Of a DNA stretch of 64,000 bases, positions 23,157 through 32,592 are shown piece after piece. Made by a program: the position numbers and the translations under genes. Position 1 is the first letter of the stretch. Each line of letters begins with the position of its first letter. Under the pieces are notes generated by a model that saw only the letters and a program-made list of their open reading frames with translations, searched no databases and was not told where the DNA came from. This DNA comes from Aegilops tauschii subsp. strangulata (lineage: Eukaryota; Streptophyta; Magnoliopsida; Poales; Poaceae): the NCBI RefSeq assembly GCF_002575655.3, contig NC_053037.3:324225294-324289293 (forward strand), in the 5' to 3' direction.

Positions 23157-23780
23157 TCTCCGCGACCTGCAGCGCATAAAGAAAGTAGAGATCAGTGAGC
23201 CAGATCGTTGTATGTGTCTTCCTTCTTCTTTTGCCCTTGTGTATTTCGGGCGTAGCCGCATGTGACTTTTTTAATTATCTTCCTAATTATGTAAGACAAT
23301 TATTATCCACTCTCGTGGTCCTTATATATATTCATCAGTCTTGCTATAAGTCGCAGTAGGTGCTATATAGGTCCGTCGGATCTTACATCAAGATCCGTGC
23401 AAAATTTTCTTTTCAGATTTTCTTTTTTCTCTCTTAAATCTCAGTCGAGTGAGACATTGCCACACCATTAAATAGAGGCTCGGGCGCCATTAATGGAGAC
23501 CTTGGGAGAGAGGTGGACGGCAGATGGAGGTCAAAGGGCTCTCCTCCTGATAAGCACGCGCAGGGGTCTGATCGCACGCCTCATGTACTCAAATAGCTAC
23601 CCTGCACGGCGCCTCCTAGCTAATAAAAAAAGGGGACGCGTGGCGGCACGTAAATGGTAAATAGAACGCCCACGGTTTCAATAATACTTGTGTTTCCGAT
23701 TGTAACGTGACAACACTTGTTCCAAAATGACTTTGTTGATTGTTAATGTGTGCGCCTTCGCAAATCGGACAGCAAAATTA
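23157..23780. other. Spacer without recognised features
   Basis: It contains the likely 3' UTR of the coiled-coil copy and unassigned sequence with a poly-A/G stretch near 23625. No reading frame or terminus was recognised. Confidence 0.35.
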
Positions 23781-23792
23781 CCACAGCATGTT

Positions 23793-24400
23793 GGTGCCAT
23801 GTCATGACACCAAGCCAAGTTTCATGATTTTCGTGCATGTTTCGGATTTACAGGAATTAGAAAACCAAGTTCCAGCCGAGCCATGACGCCCAGATGTTTG
23901 ATTTTCATTCCCATTTCTGGCATGGGACCTAGAAATTTACCCGAGGACACACATGTGATTTTTCAACCAACTTTGGTGCACTAGAGCATGTGCTTGTATT
24001 TAAAATTTGAATTATGCACACGAAGGTGACACATTCCCTCTCAGAACCACGAGCCTTCTTGAGACAAGCTCCGGTTTGCAAAAATCTTATACCAAAACTT
24101 GTTCCTATTCTGCAATTTTTTTACCAGAGCATGGTAGTACCATGACATGACACCATGCCGAGTTTCATGATTTTCAGGCGTTTTTTGGATTTACAAGAAT
24201 TTTAAAACCAAGTTCTCAATGTTCTCGGCCGAACCACGATGCCCAGATGTTTGAATTTCATTCCCATTTCTTGCATGGGACCTAGAAATTCACCCGAGGA
24301 CACACATGTGATTTTTGAGTCAACTTTGGTGCACGGGAGCATGTGCTTGTAGTTCAAATTTGAATTATGCACATTAAATGACCAGAAACTCAATTAATGT
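23793..24400. repeat. Tandem repeat, about 342 bp unit, nearly two copies
   Basis: GACACCAAGCC...TTTCATGATTTT at about 23807 recurs as GACACCATGCC...TTTCATGATTTT at about 24149. Both are followed by GCCCAGATGTTTGA, GGGACCTAGAAATT and CATGTGATTTTT in the same order. The unit size is in the range of plant satellites, but only two copies are present. The family was not identified. Confidence 0.6.
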
Positions 24401-25244
24401 ATAAAAAAGGCCAAACGAACCCGGAATAATTCCAAAATTTAACAGGGCACTCATATAGTTCTATGTTGCCTCTGTAAAGAAAATCTGGGGGGAGGTAGCG
24501 TATATTGTTTCGCACACAAAGGTATAAAGAAATAAAGAAATTAGCATACCTATTTAATTCTTGGGTTCTTATTATTTATGGCACTAGTTGTGTATCACTA
24601 CTCAGTTTTGCCATTAGAAGTTACAACTACTCAAAAAATGCCATCGATCCGTGAGATGCCTGCTCAAAAATGCAATTAGATATCTAAAAAATGCCATCGT
24701 TAAGTTAGATGTTTGCTCTGAAATGCCATTAGACATTGTTATTTTCACGTCAAACCCGTTGACCATGTTACATGACAAAAATAAGCCGATTCTCACAATG
24801 ATAAGTTAATGGTGTCCAGCACAACACACCCCTCAAATAAAACTAAGCACCGTGGAATTCTTTGACAAAACTAAGCACCCTGAAATTCTTTGACAACAAA
24901 ACTGCTGGCTATATGATGTTGGCCATATATATTGTACGTATATAATGTCAAGAAACGAGTGGTAGTTATACCAACTAAAAGATCAAATGTACTAAATATA
25001 ACAAGAAGAAACATAACATAGTTCTGCTAGGGGCTCAGCACAACACACCCCTCAAATAAAACTAACCACACCAGAAATTAAACTAAGCAACTAATCCGGT
25101 AGACACTGCATTAGAACCACCATGAGCAATGACACTGCCACCTTACTCGGATTCCTCGTCCACGTCCTCGACTTCGTCCTTGTCCCTCTTCCTCTTGGGC
25201 GATACTTCTTTGCTTGAACCGCACACTTGGCTCTTGCTCTTCAT
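24401..25244. other. AT-rich spacer with short direct repeats
   Basis: AAAAAATGCCATCG recurs at 24635-24705. A 30 bp phrase beginning CAGCACAACACACCCC occurs at about 24818 and 25037. This may include the 3' flank of the exonuclease gene. No other gene was seen. Confidence 0.4.
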
Positions 25245-25847
25245 TCAACCCTTGTAGATATTGAAACAAAGGTAGCCATCCATTGCAGCGTAGTGGATGT
25301 GGTCTATATCTACTACATTCCACTGCCATGCATGATGATGAAACGTGTATGGAGGTTTCTCTAGTTTACCGTACAAAGGATGAACCATGGCTCCTGCCAG
25401 GGTCAACATTGAAGGCTGATTAAGGGAGGACACCAGGCCTGCCTTCTGGAGATCGAAGGGCTGGCCTACAACAAGGCCTATCCGACCCAGGATTTCCTTG
25501 TCATTCCTAAAGTCTACAGTAACGAATTTGACTCGGCCGCCCTTGAGGAACTTCTTAAATTCCTCGCACTCAACGTCGGCATGGCATTTGTGGTAGACCA
25601 AGCATAAGTCATGCACGCAAACTTGGATCACGGCGGGCTTCTTCTTCTCTGCCTCCTTTAGTTTCTTCTCGCTTCCCAGGACTGTGGTGTACTCAACATC
25701 TAGCCCAGCGACCCACTCATCATTTGAGTTTTCGAACATGCGTTTGAAGCGAGCAAGGCATTCTTTCACCATTGCGGAAGAATGGGTGTAGATGACGTCG
25801 AACTCATCGCCGGTGATGGTTCTAACCTTGTACTCACCACCGATCAT
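25245..25847 (-). CDS. WRN-like 3'-5' exonuclease (DEDDy, DnaQ-like fold)
   Basis: This is an uninterrupted 200-residue frame. The three motifs of DEDDy exonucleases are in order. ExoI is GLDVEY, with Asp50 and Glu52. ExoII is VDFRND, with Asp116. ExoIII is HYAAMDGY, with Tyr186 and Asp190. These residues bind the two metal ions that cleave DNA or RNA from the 3' end. Related plant proteins resemble the Werner syndrome exonuclease domain without a helicase, as here. The length fits a single-domain member, and the stop lies 10 residues after ExoIII. It is intronless as read and lies inside Jorge-2 among decayed genes, yet it is intact, which suggests recent capture or selection. The start at 25847 is the first Met. 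No clear TATA box was found. Confidence 0.8.
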   Translation of the reverse strand: MIGGEYKVRTITGDEFDVIYTHSSAMVKECLARFKRMFENSNDEWVAGLDVEYTTVLGSEKKLKEAEKKKPAVIQVCVHDLCLVYHKCHADVECEEFKKFLKGGRVKFVTVDFRNDKEILGRIGLVVGQPFDLQKAGLVSSLNQPSMLTLAGAMVHPLYGKLEKPPYTFHHHAWQWNVVDIDHIHYAAMDGYLCFNIYKG

Positions 25848-26117
25848 GGAGATTTGGGAGGAGGGTTAGGATTAGTGGAACTGTCGTAATGTGAAAGGAC
25901 GGGACGACTAGGAGCGGTTTATCTGTTGTAAAAATGTCGAGTGGGGGGGGCGCGTGCGAATGGCAGGGTAGTGGCTTGCCTGGTGGATAAATGGATTCAT
26001 GCACAGTACTATGGGGGGCCAATTAGATGTCATGTCTACTCGACGCCCAATTAAATGGCTTTCGATGTCATGTTAAGCGTTGGGAAAATTACAGGTGATA
26101 CGAAGCTTTCCATTCTC
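25848..26117. other. Upstream flank of the exonuclease gene
   Basis: It contains a G-run near 25944 and unassigned sequence. It probably includes the promoter of the minus-strand exonuclease gene, but no TATA or other element is convincing. Confidence 0.35.
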
Positions 26118-26290
26118 CCATGATACGGGCTTCCGAGAGCCCTTGGATCTAAGATCGAACGGTTGCATGGCGTGATTCTAGACCTATGGGTGAATATCCT
26201 ATCCTGGAGGGTTATTCTGCAAATTTTCAGCAACTTAGCACGCGACCGTTCGATCTTAGATCCAAGGGCTGCCAGCAGCCCGTATCATGG
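26118..26290. repeat. Short inverted-repeat (hairpin) element, 173 bp
   Basis: The arms of about 50 bp are near-perfect inverted copies. Both outer ends read CATGATACGGGCT inward, and both arms contain CTTGGATCTAAGATCGAACG. A spacer of about 70 bp separates them. The size and shape fit a MITE. Transcription through it would give a stem-loop. Confidence 0.6.
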
Positions 26291-26399
26291 TCGCGCCTAC
26301 CACGACCGTCGCCTCGCTCGCGTGGTTGCGCCCTTGGAGATTTAACACGGTGTGTTAGGCTATCTGATGTTGCCATGTCATACATAGTCTTCACTTAGT

Positions 26400-26760
26400 C
26401 ACTCATACAACAAGGTTAGCTATAAGGTTGGCTATAAGAGTATTTTTTGTTTACTTCTCTCTATCTCTTTCTTCGTAGTATTATTGTATTTGCCAAGGAG
26501 TGACCTCTTCCAATGAAATGGTGCTTAGATGAGGTGCTATGGGCATTAAATGGCTTAGCAACTCAAGTCCCCAATGCATAGGTGCTTAGTTTTTTGTTGC
26601 TAAGTTTGCTTCATCTAGGTACACGCGCTTATCACCGTTTCTTCCTGGGGTCACCAAACTAGTCTCTCTCTTCTTAATTAACTTGCCACATCAGACTTTA
26701 TGCCTATGTGGCAGGCTTAGCACCTGTAGGATCAAGTACAATAGTGGGCTATAAGCCCGC
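26400..26760. mobile_element. MITE-like element(s), GGTTGGCTATAAG type
   Basis: The ends GGTTAGCTATAAGGTTGGCT and AATAGTGGGCTATAAGCC are loosely inverted. They belong to a motif group also seen near 42255, 45805 and 47585 (GGTTAATAGTATAGCCAAC). A second inserted unit may occupy 26510-26700 (GGTGCTTAG motifs). Exact borders were not determined. Confidence 0.4.
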
Positions 26761-27980
26761 TTTACATGGCATTTTTGCATATGTGGGGGAAAGAGGCAAG
26801 GAAAAAGTGGAGGAGTGGGCTCTCAAGCAAGAGCCAGCCTCTACATGGTGGAGCATCGGGAGAGGCACCTGTATGGAGGTGGTCAGGAATCGGGAGACTC
26901 ACGCCGGTCGTAGCGCCGCAGTTAAAATGATAATGGCAAGTTAAATCACCGGGCCCCACCTGTCCAGAAGTAACTCGCTGTCAAGTCACACAGCCCTACG
27001 TTTGCAGCAGCCTACTCCCTCATCTTCTCACGTCTCTGTCGAACCGACTAGGCGGAACTGCCCCGCCTACCGCGCGGGAAAAGCCCCGCCCTCGACTTTT
27101 AAATAGTATAGTATACTAATTTTGTATCCATGGATTGCGCCATGGAGCAAAGCCTCAAGAAAATGGCGGTACACATGTACGGAGTATACAGCACGCCCGT
27201 CGCGTTCGCATCGCACCCCAGATGGTCGGTCGGTCTGGCACGGCGCTCTCCGAATGGAAGGCGCGTCATATTGCGTTTGCACACACATGTGGGACCGCAA
27301 TTGAGAACCGACCATAGGCACACTCCCCGGCCCCGCAAGTCGGGTGAGTTAATAGAAGAGAGAGACGAGCGATAGTACTACTGGAGAAGTGTTGTAGGAG
27401 TACATACGTTGGTACCTGGACGATCCCTGCAAGACACGGAAGATCAGTTCGTCCATGCATGTGACCAACCTCCAGCAGACACGCCTGGATTGTCTATCGT
27501 CTACATATCGTGCAGGCTGTGTTGTACAGGGCTGTAGTTCTGGTGAGAAATCTAAAAAAGGTTTCTTGTCATCTCGCAAAATTAGGTGTCATGTGCTTCA
27601 GATCACTGCGAGGGATAAACAGCGACAACTGAGTTGGGCTAGTCATTGGGGGCACATGCATGAAGACTACTCGGCCGCCATCTAGGTCAAGCCGGCTATG
27701 TTAGGACATCTATCGACGGACCCCTTTTCTACGAGTTTATCTTTAATTTGAGCTTTGATCCTCGTCTAGTTTGTCCGTCGGGATTCATCTTGTCTCCTTT
27801 GGGAAGTGAGGTTATGATTTCTTGTCATGTGGCATTTTTTGTGTTATATGTTTTAATCTGGTGCTTCAGATCAAAATGACGACAACTGCACCTCCGGGGC
27901 ACGTGCATGAAGACTTCTCGACAGTCATTGCCGAGGTCAAGCCGGCTCCGGCCAGTAGACAAAAGAAAACTAGTACTCCA
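26761..27980. other. Spacer before the second Jorge-2 transcription unit
   Basis: About 26940-27150 repeats the segment at 21430-21590. Short frames near 27120-27375 overlap on several frames, so none is favoured. ACGTGCATGAAGAC at 27900 and GCACATGCATGAAGAC at 27652 mark a loose duplication. No gene can be supported. Confidence 0.35.
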
Positions 27981-27981
27981 C

Positions 27982-28334
27982 TATATAGGCAGGAGCCTCC
28001 GCGCTTGCTTGCTAGTGTTGCTCTCTTCACACTGTCTCGTCCTCTCCAGATATAAACATGGCAGCGGTGGCCACACTCTCTCTCTCTACTCACCGCTGGT
28101 CATAGATCCAGCCGGATCCTCTCCGCCGGGGAAGGTGATAAGGTGCAACGTTCACGCGGTCGTCCTCGGCGATGGCTCTTACCCACTGCCAGCGCATCCC
28201 GACCAGCGTGCCTTGCCGTTCTCTCCCAAGCATCGCTGGCGAGGGAGGGCCTCCCACCCCTTCTTCCTCGCTGCCATAGTGTGGGCAGATCCGGCCTCCT
28301 GCCACCCACCTAGCGACATCCCGGTGACCCTCAG
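27982..28334 (+). promoter_or_regulatory. TATA box and first exon of a gene-like unit shared with Jorge-1
   Basis: CCACTATATAGGC (TATA at 27982) is followed by GGAGCCTCC, then a GC-rich stretch ending at CCCTCAG|GTATAAC, a good splice donor. In Jorge-1 the same arrangement occurs on the minus strand (TATA near 52236, donor CTCAA|GTACAG at 51933). The shared stretch is about 300 bp and is probably a first exon. Frames on either strand differ in quality between copies, so it may be a 5' UTR or a non-coding RNA exon. An alternative is an antisense frame (28374-28090) sharing EGHRDV and ICP.YGSE with the other copy. Confidence 0.5.
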
Positions 28335-28492
28335 GTATAACTTCCTTTGAAACCGGCCTTGCTCTACTTCCCAAGCTCCTGATGTTGTTGCATTTGTATC
28401 TTTTACTATTTCTCAGCCCCCCTCGTGTAGATAGGATCGATCGGCTGTTCGAAAACCACCTATTTTTTACAGTTAAGAGGTAAAACTAGTTC

Positions 28493-29182
28493 ATGCACTC
28501 GAATCTAGTAGTACTTGGTTCAAACAAGGAAGAAAGGGGGTTGGGGGTGGGGGAAGATTTGTTACCTGAATCTAGGACTTGGTCGAAAGAGGAAATAATG
28601 GGGGCGAAAAGTAGCAGAGACTGGCTATCCAACTGGTCTCTAGGTCTAATAGGAAATAAAGGGAACACATTACAAACTCAATATGAACCTGATCAATTGG
28701 TTGAAAAAGGAAAGAAAGTGGGGACTGCGGGACAAGTCAACAGAGTAAGTCCAGCACTAGATTTGCTAGCCTCACACAGTATAGGGTGGCTATATACCGA
28801 ACAAAAATGGGACCAACCCAGATATTCTCTTCTGATGTTTGTTGCCCCGAGCCACTCTTATGTAATGCCACTGGTAAAATGTAGCAGTCGCACTATTAAA
28901 AGTAAGGACACGTTAAACCAATGTTGTTTTCAATGTAATGCCTCCAGTAATATGAATCAATGGCACTTTTTTTCACGTCCTGCTAAATTTCCCATTAAGA
29001 TAAGTTGCTTGTTTTCGTTAGAGATGCAACTGTCCTGGTCCGCCTACTCTCTAGGAGCTTCACAACCAACCTTGATGTTGCTCAATTTTATTGCAACTAA
29101 TGAAGAAGAAGCTATGTGGGTTTCGTTTTCTGATGGAAATGGAACCGGGGCTAGAGCCCTTTTCTTAAAAAAAGAAGAATAA
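28493..29182 (+). CDS. Unidentified open reading frame, 229 residues
   Basis: This uninterrupted frame lies downstream of the TATA-bearing exon at 27982-28334 and on the same strand. I do not recognise the protein. Segments such as GNKGNTLQTQYEPDQLVEKG and LASHSIGWLYTEQKWDQPRY look protein-like, while the last third is rich in Ser, Cys and Asn and less convincing. There is no signal peptide or known motif. The Jorge-1 version of this region has only about 250 bp between the equivalent exons, so the frame lies in sequence present in Jorge-2 alone, possibly an insertion. It could also be a chance open frame. Confidence 0.3.
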   Translation: MHSNLVVLGSNKEERGLGVGEDLLPESRTWSKEEIMGAKSSRDWLSNWSLGLIGNKGNTLQTQYEPDQLVEKGKKVGTAGQVNRVSPALDLLASHSIGWLYTEQKWDQPRYSLLMFVAPSHSYVMPLVKCSSRTIKSKDTLNQCCFQCNASSNMNQWHFFSRPAKFPIKISCLFSLEMQLSWSAYSLGASQPTLMLLNFIATNEEEAMWVSFSDGNGTGARALFLKKEE

Positions 29183-29489
29183 GAAGTTTCTAGCTCATGG
29201 GACATTGCTTCATTTTAGGTGAACTGCACCAAAAGGTCCTATGAATTGAATCATCCATGTTGGTGACTGGTGTCATCCCTTCTACGATGGCGTTGACTGC
29301 AGATATGGTTCCCATCACGAGGTATGTTCCTTTTTGGTCTGACCATTTGCCAAAGATCCTGCATGTTGATCCTGCTCTTGTGCTACTGTTTTGGCACTGC
29401 CATGATAAAGCAGTAATGTTATTATTTTGCACCTTAATCTAGTGGCACTATTAATTTGAGGCAATGTTTTGGCACCGCTAGTGCCACTG

Positions 29490-29830
29490 TTTTTTTATAT
29501 ATCGAAAGAGGGGGTTCCCTCTGATTTCATTAAAGAAACCCAACCATAGAGAACCATTATCCGACAACATCTCAGTGTAAACGGGCAGTTATACAACTAC
29601 TACTAGAACGGACTGAGTACTAGCAGGAGACAAGTTTGCCACATAAGCTAGGTAGGTAGGGGGACGCAGCACCAGCTCGACCAAGTTTGGATTACAAGCC
29701 AAATGCTACCACACAGAAACATCAGGGGGAAGATAGGGAGTGAAAGAGCCAGCTTCAGCGTCCCAGTCTAAGCACCCCCGGCCTTCATCCTTGCGACACA
29801 CGGTACACCTCGTTTGCCACCTGCTCGACC
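29490..29830 (-). mobile_element. 5'-truncated LINE 3' end, 341 bp
   Basis: On the minus strand the sequence ends TTTCGATATATAAAAAA, a LINE-like tail, preceded by AATGAAATCAGAGGGAACCC, typical of plant L1 3' ends. It is flanked by a 12-bp target duplication with one mismatch: CTAGTGCCACTG at 29478-29489 and CTAGTGTCACTG at 29831-29842. Confidence 0.7.
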
Positions 29831-30218
29831 CTAGTGTCACTGATAAAATGAAGTAATAATACAATTAAAATAGAGCGAGTGTCCTCTCTATCATTTCATT
29901 TCCAATGTAGATAAAGAAAGTGCTTCTCTTTGTTAATGTATGTTTCATCAACTAGTCCCATTGTTAATGTTTAAGCGTTTCTGCAAACTGGGGTGCTTAA
30001 TTTTAGTTAATCTGCACAAAAATAGAGATTTGAATGTCTCAAGGCCCCTCCTTTTACTACCGATGTACACTGATGTTCATCACTGGCAGAAGGTGTATCG
30101 TGGAGACTTAGGTCGATTTCCAGTATGATGTAATATTTTCTTCTGTTTATCAGTGTATGTTTCATCAACTAGTGCCACTATAATGTAATCACGCCTTTTC
30201 ATTATCTGTGCAAACAGG

Positions 30219-30411
30219 GTTATTCAGCTGCATTTTGGTGGAACTGCACAAATGTACAGATGGAACCGGCATAAATGCAGAGTGCGAGGTGCCAAGTAAA
30301 AATTACCGACACCAACCCTGCTCCATTTGAGCATTGGCATCCACCACCATCAGTGGGATGTGTGGCGCTCACTGTGGACGGATCTTTCTCGGCCGCAAAT
30401 CCTCTAACCAA
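30219..30411 (+). other. Recurrent exon-like segment (GGTGGAACTGCACAA type)
   Basis: GCAAACAG followed by GGTTATTCAGCTGCATTTTG and then GTGGAACTGCACAAATG looks like a splice acceptor and exon start. The same signature occurs on the minus strand near 51335, 51655 and 40485, and on the plus strand near 29219. It probably belongs to the transcription unit that starts at 27982. The longest shared frame reads (D)FxG(T/A)AQ. No function was recognised. Confidence 0.4.
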
Positions 30412-30668
30412 ATACTAGTAGCTTAGACTTAAAAAAATACTAGTAGCTTATATTGGCAGTTTTCTAGGGGTGTACTCTTTTATGAAAGAAGCACCAATCT
30501 ATTTTTCTTTATTTGTACACAGTGTCACAACTTTGACCCAAAGGTCCAGAGCTATTTTAGGGTGATTGGCGTAGTACTCGGAGACTAATTGTAAGCATGA
30601 TTTTTATTAGTTGTCACACTGATTGTAAGCATGAGCAGATGGAAGATTAGGTTAGTGCGAAGCTTACC

Positions 30669-31157
30669 TTAAACCCTACCGACGCCGCTGAAATGAGGCG
30701 AGCGTCGAGGGAACCGTGCAGAACGGCGGGGAAGCGACGTCGCGCCATCCGGCCTCCTCTTGCGGTGGGAGAACAAATACTCCTGTGGCTTCGGCTGGCT
30801 CTGCACCCTCACGAACGGCACACCGTACTCGATCGATTTGTTATCCTCTGGGTGCTCGACCTTCGACCTGTACGCCCACCACCTCCGCCTTACTTCCGCC
30901 TCGAGCGATTCTGCCGGCTCCATCGCCCAGAGGAGATACTCGATGAACTCGAAAGACTGCGGCGTGACTGCCGCCGTGGAGTACATCGCCGCCCTCATCG
31001 CCGTCGTCTCGCTCTTTCGCATACATTGCCACATGGCCCTCACTGTCCTCGAAATCTCCCACTCATTGTCAAACCAAGTAAGGGTCTCCTTCAACCTGGC
31101 TAACTTTGCCTGGTTGCCACCGGCGATCTGCCTGATTCGCTGATGCATCCCCTCCAT
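30669..31157 (-). CDS. Conserved protein of unknown function, intact copy of a head-to-head pair
   Basis: The frame gives 162 residues with an early Met (31157). It is rich in Trp, Arg and Glu: LTWFDNEWE near residue 26, IEYLLWAMEPAESLEAEVRR near 70-90, WWAYRSKVEHP, and EYGVPFVRVQSQPKPQE, ending in a basic tail. Its partner at 32114-32592 encodes the same order of motifs on the other strand (WFDN, YIELLLWAME, WWEYRSQMEHP, YGVPFVRV). Conservation of these motifs between diverged copies argues for a real protein. I do not recognise the family. It may be nuclear, given the basic C-terminus. Both copies start from a shared spacer rich in GGAGAGGAGAGG repeats. It is Jorge-2 cargo. Confidence 0.6.
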   Translation of the reverse strand: MEGMHQRIRQIAGGNQAKLARLKETLTWFDNEWEISRTVRAMWQCMRKSETTAMRAAMYSTAAVTPQSFEFIEYLLWAMEPAESLEAEVRRRWWAYRSKVEHPEDNKSIEYGVPFVRVQSQPKPQEYLFSHRKRRPDGATSLPRRSARFPRRSPHFSGVGRV

Positions 31158-31189
31158 AGATGTCCTTCTGAGTGGTCCGGTGCTAGATT

Positions 31190-31600
31190 TGGAAGATGGG
31201 AGGAGAGACGGTGGTCTTGCAATAGAGAAGATTGAGAGGCGAGACGGTGGTTTTGGAATGGAGATGGAGAGGAGAGGGGTGGTTTTGAAATGGAGAAGAG
31301 GGAGAGGTGAGATGGTGGTTTTGGAATGGAGATGGTGGAGAGGAGAGGTTCCCCTGCCTTTCGGTCGCTGACAGGTGGGCCCCGCGCTTGGTGGGACCCA
31401 CGTGTCAGTGTCTCAATGGCAAGATGGGCTACGTCAGGGGATCCTCGCCCGAGGAGGGAGGAGGTGGTTTTGCAATGGAGAAGAGGGAGAGGCGAGACAG
31501 TGGTTTTGGAATGGAGATGATGGAGAGGAGAGGAGGTGGTTTTGCAATGGAGAAGAGGGAGAGGAGCGTGCGGCAGCGATTTAGGATTGGACGAGAGGGC
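31190..31600. repeat. Purine-rich minisatellite in the shared promoter region, left arm
   Basis: At least ten imperfect units combine GGAGAGGAGAGG or GGGAGAGGCGAGA with GTGGTTTTGGAATGGAGA. The mirror block lies at 31880-32080 on the other strand. Together they form the inner part of an inverted duplication whose outer parts are the two gene copies. Confidence 0.7.
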
Positions 31601-31879
31601 CGGAGCGCTGTGACTGGATCAAAATCAAAATCAATTTACCCTTCAATTAAGAAAGCGACCCCACATTAACTAGTCTCCCTTTTATTCTTGGTCATAATTG
31701 ACCATGATTTTCGCAAATAAAATATATGTTATACATTGCAAAAATAATATAATTTGAAAGTACATTCAGATACGAACCAAACGATACAATTTTTGGTGAC
31801 ATGCATTCACATTTTGCTTGTCAAATATAGTACGCGGTCAAACTTTGACCCAAAATACACAAAACAAAAAAATACTTCC
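31601..31879. other. Loop of the inverted gene pair
   Basis: AT-rich sequence with Stowaway-like internal motifs (GACATGCATTCACATTTTG, GTCAAACTTTGACC) separates the two purine-repeat blocks. It is possibly a degraded MITE inserted in the original promoter region. Confidence 0.4.
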
Positions 31880-32080
31880 AAGACCAGCGCCGCTCTTCTC
31901 CTCTAAAACCACCGCCGCTCCTCTCCTGTTCCAATCTAAATCCAGCACCGCTCCTCTCCTCTTCCATTTCAAAACCACCGACCCTCCTCTCCTGTTCCAA
32001 TCCAAAACCAGCGTCGCTCCTCTCCCGTTCAAAACCAAAACCAGCGCTGATCCTCTCCTCTTCCATTAAAAAACCACCGC
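31880..32080. repeat. Purine-rich minisatellite, right arm (inverted)
   Basis: Units such as CCGCTCCTCTCCTCTTCCA and AAAACCA repeat about six times. This is the reverse complement of the array at 31190-31600 and lies directly upstream of the plus-strand gene copy. Confidence 0.65.
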
Positions 32081-32113
32081 CGGCGAGTGAAGGTGTTGTG
32101 GAGAAGTAGATCG

Positions 32114-32592
32114 ATGGAGGAGTACAACCGACACGTGAGGATCGCAGACGGCGACCCTATGAAGCTAGCTAAGATGTTGGAGATACAGTCTTGGTTTGAC
32201 AACAAGGACCAACTAGCGGCGACGGTGACATCCATGGCCAAATATCGGCAACAGAGCAAAAAGGTGGCGATACTCCCGGACAGAGTCGCGCGGGAGTACA
32301 TAGAGCTGCTCCTCTGGGCCATGGAGCAAACAGATTCACCGAATCCGATCGTGAGGGAGCGGTGGTGGGAGTATCGATCCCAGATGGAGCATCCACCAGA
32401 GAGATTGGAGGATCGAGCATCTACGGGGTGCCGTTTGTGAGGGTGTCGTGCCAGAGCGAGCCGGTGGAGTCTTCGTCGACCAAACTCAACTTCAAGAGGA
32501 GAAAAACAGTTGGCCCGATGATGCTTCCCCGCCATCCTCTCCCTCGCCGTTCACATTGTCTCCCGGGGCGGCTGTCTGCCGCCGAGGAATAG
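32114..32592 (+). pseudogene. Second copy of the unknown head-to-head gene, frameshifted
   Basis: ATG 32114 begins MEEYNRHVRIADGDPMKLAK and runs to about 32415, matching the intact minus-strand copy. There one base is missing: the open frame goes to RASTGCRL-stop, while the homologous continuation (SIYGVPFVRVSCQSEPVE, then a basic tail) is in the next frame and ends at 32592. The lesion removes the conserved C-terminal third. A sequencing error cannot be excluded. The family is unknown, as for its partner. Confidence 0.55.

Noticed and set aside
28493..29182. Organelle DNA insertion as the source of the 229-codon frame
   Set aside because: No chloroplast or mitochondrial protein motif could be matched, and neighbouring sequence shows no organelle gene. 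It is kept as an unidentified frame.
30693..31143. Plus-strand frames of 127-136 codons
   Set aside because: These are antisense to the unknown gene at 30669-31157, whose minus-strand frame is conserved with its partner at 32114.
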